From Alphaproteobacteria bacterium (lineage in GTDB: Bacteria > Pseudomonadota > Alphaproteobacteria > Rickettsiales > SXRF01): DNA of 16,624 nucleotides. Position 1 is the first letter of the stretch. The number at the start of each line of letters is the position of its first letter. Positions 14,939 through 16,624 of the stretch are shown here, one piece after another. Both the position numbers and the translations under genes were made by a program. The stretch lies in NCBI GenBank assembly GCA_019243895.1, contig JAFATP010000153.1, positions 1 to 16,624 on the forward strand, read 5' to 3'. The notes under the pieces are model-generated. The model had not been told where the DNA came from and searched no databases. It worked only from the letters and a program-made list of their open reading frames with translations.

Positions 14939-16395
14939 TGCCCCGCCCCGGATCTCTCCGGGGTTTGTTTTCCGGCCATGTCGGGCGCGCCGGTTTTTTC
15001 GTTTGCCTGATGGCGTTGTTCACTTGGCCGGCTTTGTGCGCCGCGCCAGCCCCGGAGGATGTCGTTCCCCAATCGCTGGAGCAGGTTTCGCTCTCCTTCG
15101 TGCCGGTGGTGCGCAAAACCGCCCCGGCGGTGGTCAATATTTACACCAAGCGCATCGTGCGTGAGCGGGTGAACCTTTCTCCCCTGGCCAATGACCCGTT
15201 CTTCAGGCAGTTCTTCGGCAATGCGCCCGCGATGCAAGGCCCGGTGCGCGAGCGCGTGGAAGGCTCGCTGGGCTCCGGCGTCATCATCGCCGCCGACGGG
15301 CTGATCGTCACCAGCTATCACGTGATTCAAAACGCCCAGGCCATCACCGTCGCCCTGTCCGACCGCCGCGAGCTGGAAGCGGAAATCGTCAAGCGCGATC
15401 CGCAATCGGACCTCGCCTTTCTGCGCGTGCACGCGCCTGGCCCGCTGCCGTATCTCACCATGCGCGACACCGACACGCTGGAAGTGGGAGAGCTGGTGCT
15501 GGCCATCGGCAACCCGTTCGGCGTCGGCCAGACGGTAACCCATGGCATCGTCTCCGGTCTGGCGCGGACAGCGGCCGCCGGCATGGCGAATTACCAATTC
15601 TTCATCCAGACCGACGCCGCGATAAATCCCGGCAATTCCGGGGGGGCGCTGGTGGATATGCACGGCCGCCTGCTGGGCATCAACACCGCCATCTATTCCA
15701 CTTCCGGCGGCAGCAACGGCATCGGCTTCGCCATTCCCGCCAACATCGTCAAGGCGGTGCAGGCGGAGGAGGTGAAGGAAGGCAAAGTGGTTCGCCCCTG
15801 GCTCGGGGTAATCACCCAGGACGTGACCGCGGAGATGGCGGATTCATTGGGTCTGCCCGCGCCGGGCGGCGTCATCGTGCACGAGGTGACGGAAGGCGGC
15901 CCCGCCGAAAAGGGGGGGATACGCCCGGATGACATAATCATTTCATTTGATGGCAACGCCATTGCCGACGACCGTGCGCTGCAATACCGCATCAACACGC
16001 AGCGCGTGGGCGGCACCGTGGAAATCGGCGTGCTGCGGAAAGGCCATCAGCAGAAAATGGAAGTCACGCTGGCGGCGCTGCCGCAGGTGAAGGCGGAGGT
16101 ATATACGCTCAAAGGCCATCATCCGCTGGCCGGGGTGACGGTGGTAAACCTCACGCCGGAGCTGATCGCGGAACTCGGCATCACCAAGGCGGTGGATATT
16201 CATGCGGTGGTGGTGGTGAGCGGCGAGGGTGCCGGAGGCACGCTATTGCAGCGGGGCGATATCATCACACAGGTCAACGGCAAGAAAGTGACATCGCCGC
16301 CGCAGCTGGATACGCTGCTGAATGCCGGCGGCCATCAATGGCAGGTGCTGGTGCAGCGCGGCACGCAGGCGTTGACGATGACGTTGCGGAATTAA
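14938..16395 (+). CDS. Periplasmic Deg/HtrA-family (Do) serine protease
   Basis: Deg proteases degrade or refold damaged periplasmic proteins. The 485-residue ORF has an apparent signal peptide: arginines at 3, 8 and 17, a hydrophobic stretch AGFFVCLMALFTWPAL at 18-33, and likely cleavage around 35-38 in LCAAPA. It lacks a proper lipobox. The trypsin-like domain carries His128 (TSYHVIQ), Asp158 (QSDLAFL) and Ser234 (GNSGGALVD), a complete triad. PDZ1 spans about 285-380 and PDZ2 about 395-483, so it is a two-PDZ DegP/DegQ type; I do not choose between those names. The start at 14938 overlaps the rplQ stop by one base and has AGGAAG ten bases before it. An internal ATG at 15010 would leave too short a signal peptide. 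A terminator lies within codons 3-12. Confidence 0.95.
   Translation: MPRPGSLRGLFSGHVGRAGFFVCLMALFTWPALCAAPAPEDVVPQSLEQVSLSFVPVVRKTAPAVVNIYTKRIVRERVNLSPLANDPFFRQFFGNAPAMQGPVRERVEGSLGSGVIIAADGLIVTSYHVIQNAQAITVALSDRRELEAEIVKRDPQSDLAFLRVHAPGPLPYLTMRDTDTLEVGELVLAIGNPFGVGQTVTHGIVSGLARTAAAGMANYQFFIQTDAAINPGNSGGALVDMHGRLLGINTAIYSTSGGSNGIGFAIPANIVKAVQAEEVKEGKVVRPWLGVITQDVTAEMADSLGLPAPGGVIVHEVTEGGPAEKGGIRPDDIIISFDGNAIADDRALQYRINTQRVGGTVEIGVLRKGHQQKMEVTLAALPQVKAEVYTLKGHHPLAGVTVVNLTPELIAELGITKAVDIHAVVVVSGEGAGGTLLQRGDIITQVNGKKVTSPPQLDTLLNAGGHQWQVLVQRGTQALTMTLRN
14946..14971 (+). terminator. Intrinsic terminator after rplQ, inside the start of the protease gene
   Basis: CCCCGGA (14946-14952) and TCCGGGG (14957-14963) form a perfect seven-pair stem with a TCTC loop, followed by TTTGTTTT at 14964-14971. 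It begins eight bases after the rplQ stop, so it is well placed to end the alpha-block transcript. It also lies inside codons 3-12 of the protease reading frame, so read-through or anti-termination by the translating ribosome would be needed to express that gene from the operon. Confidence 0.8.
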
Positions 16396-16440
16396 ACGAA
16401 AAAATACTGGAAATATCCGCGCTTCCGCTTACACTCGCTA

Positions 16441-16454
16441 GCGCTACCTAGCGC
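16441..16454. repeat. Inverted repeat in the crcB leader
   Basis: GCGCTACCTAGCGC is a perfect six-base inverted repeat with a two-base centre. It partly overlaps the palindrome CGCTAGCG at 16436-16443. No T-run follows. The remaining part of the 75-nt gap (16396-16435) is AT-rich at first, with no clear promoter or terminator that I can defend. Confidence 0.4.
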
Positions 16455-16470
16455 CAAACCTGAAATCGCT

Positions 16471-16624
16471 ATGCTGCTATTGTATGTCGCCGTGGGCGGG
16501 GCGTTGGGCTCCGTCTGCCGCTACCTGATGACGGGCTGGCTTAACAGCCTGCTCGGGCGAACTTTCCCTTACAGCACATTGCTGGTGAACGTCTTCGGCT
16601 GCTTCCTGCTGGGGATCGTGGTGG
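16471..16624 (+). CDS. crcB: Fluoride channel CrcB/Fluc, N-terminal 51 residues (3' end outside window)
   Basis: CrcB/Fluc proteins are small inner-membrane fluoride channels that work as antiparallel dimers and protect against fluoride. The partial ORF, starting ATG at 16471, shows VAVGGALGSVCRYLM at residues 6-20 and STLLVNVFGCFLLG from about 35, matching the family's GGxxGxxxRY and LxVNxxGxFLLG patterns. Two hydrophobic segments are visible. The window ends within the next codon. No recognisable Shine-Dalgarno sequence precedes the ATG, and I see no fluoride riboswitch in the 75-nt gap after the protease gene. In relatives I recall, rarA often lies between the protease gene and crcB; it is absent here. 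Confidence 0.92.
   Translation, partial: MLLLYVAVGGALGSVCRYLMTGWLNSLLGRTFPYSTLLVNVFGCFLLGIVV

Noticed and set aside
16372..16416. TTGACG/TTGCGG and nearby AT-rich sequence as a promoter for crcB
   Set aside because: No -10 hexamer of reasonable quality occurs at an acceptable spacing from either candidate -35.
16396..16470. Fluoride riboswitch upstream of crcB
   Set aside because: I could not find the conserved pseudoknot pattern in the 75-nt leader, and the hairpins present are simple palindromes.

Overview
The window is the contiguous S10-spc-alpha ribosomal protein supercluster of an alphaproteobacterium, read entirely on the + strand. The assignment to Alphaproteobacteria rests on several features. 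The gene order runs tuf-rpsJ through rplO-secY-adk-rpsM-rpsK-rpoA-rplQ, with no rpmJ, infA, map or rpsD in the cluster. L3 carries an [15 protein letters not shown] loop. S14 is the zinc-free type. Adenylate kinase has a four-cysteine LID. A Deg protease and crcB follow rplQ. Coding DNA is GC-rich (about 63-72% in the stretches I counted). I cannot fix the order or genus.

Layout: 1-220 is the 3' end of tuf. Positions 257-5722 are the S10 operon (rpsJ, rplC, rplD, rplW, rplB, rpsS, rplV, rpsC, rplP, an unrecognised gene, rpmC, rpsQ), with gaps of 0-15 nt or short overlaps. After a 69-nt gap, 5792-12414 is the spc block (rplN, rplX, rplE, rpsN, rpsH, rplF, rplR, rpsE, rpmD, rplO, secY, adk). 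A near-consensus sigma-70-type promoter in the last codons of adk should drive the alpha block (rpsM, rpsK, rpoA, rplQ; 12506-14938). A periplasmic Deg/HtrA protease gene overlaps the rplQ stop by one base and carries a strong intrinsic terminator inside its first codons. The window ends in the 5' part of crcB, a fluoride channel gene.

The genes supply the translation and secretion core: elongation factor, 30S and 50S proteins, SecY translocon, adenylate kinase and RNA polymerase alpha. The protease handles exported proteins.

The most unusual item is the 122-codon gene at 4924-5292 between rplP and rpmC, a pair that is normally adjacent. It is about 49% GC against about 72% in adjacent rplP, it encodes an acidic protein unlike ribosomal proteins, and it supplies the ribosome binding site of rpmC. 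I do not recognise its family.

Other points of interest are a long Ala/Lys/Pro N-terminal extension on L30, a REP-like GGGAAT palindrome between rplF and rplR, a repeat-filled secY leader with no Shine-Dalgarno sequence, and two opposite copies of a 17-nt intergenic element flanking rpsK-rpoA. No gene-free stretch exceeds 100 nt. I see no tRNA, rRNA, CRISPR array, insertion sequence or attachment site.
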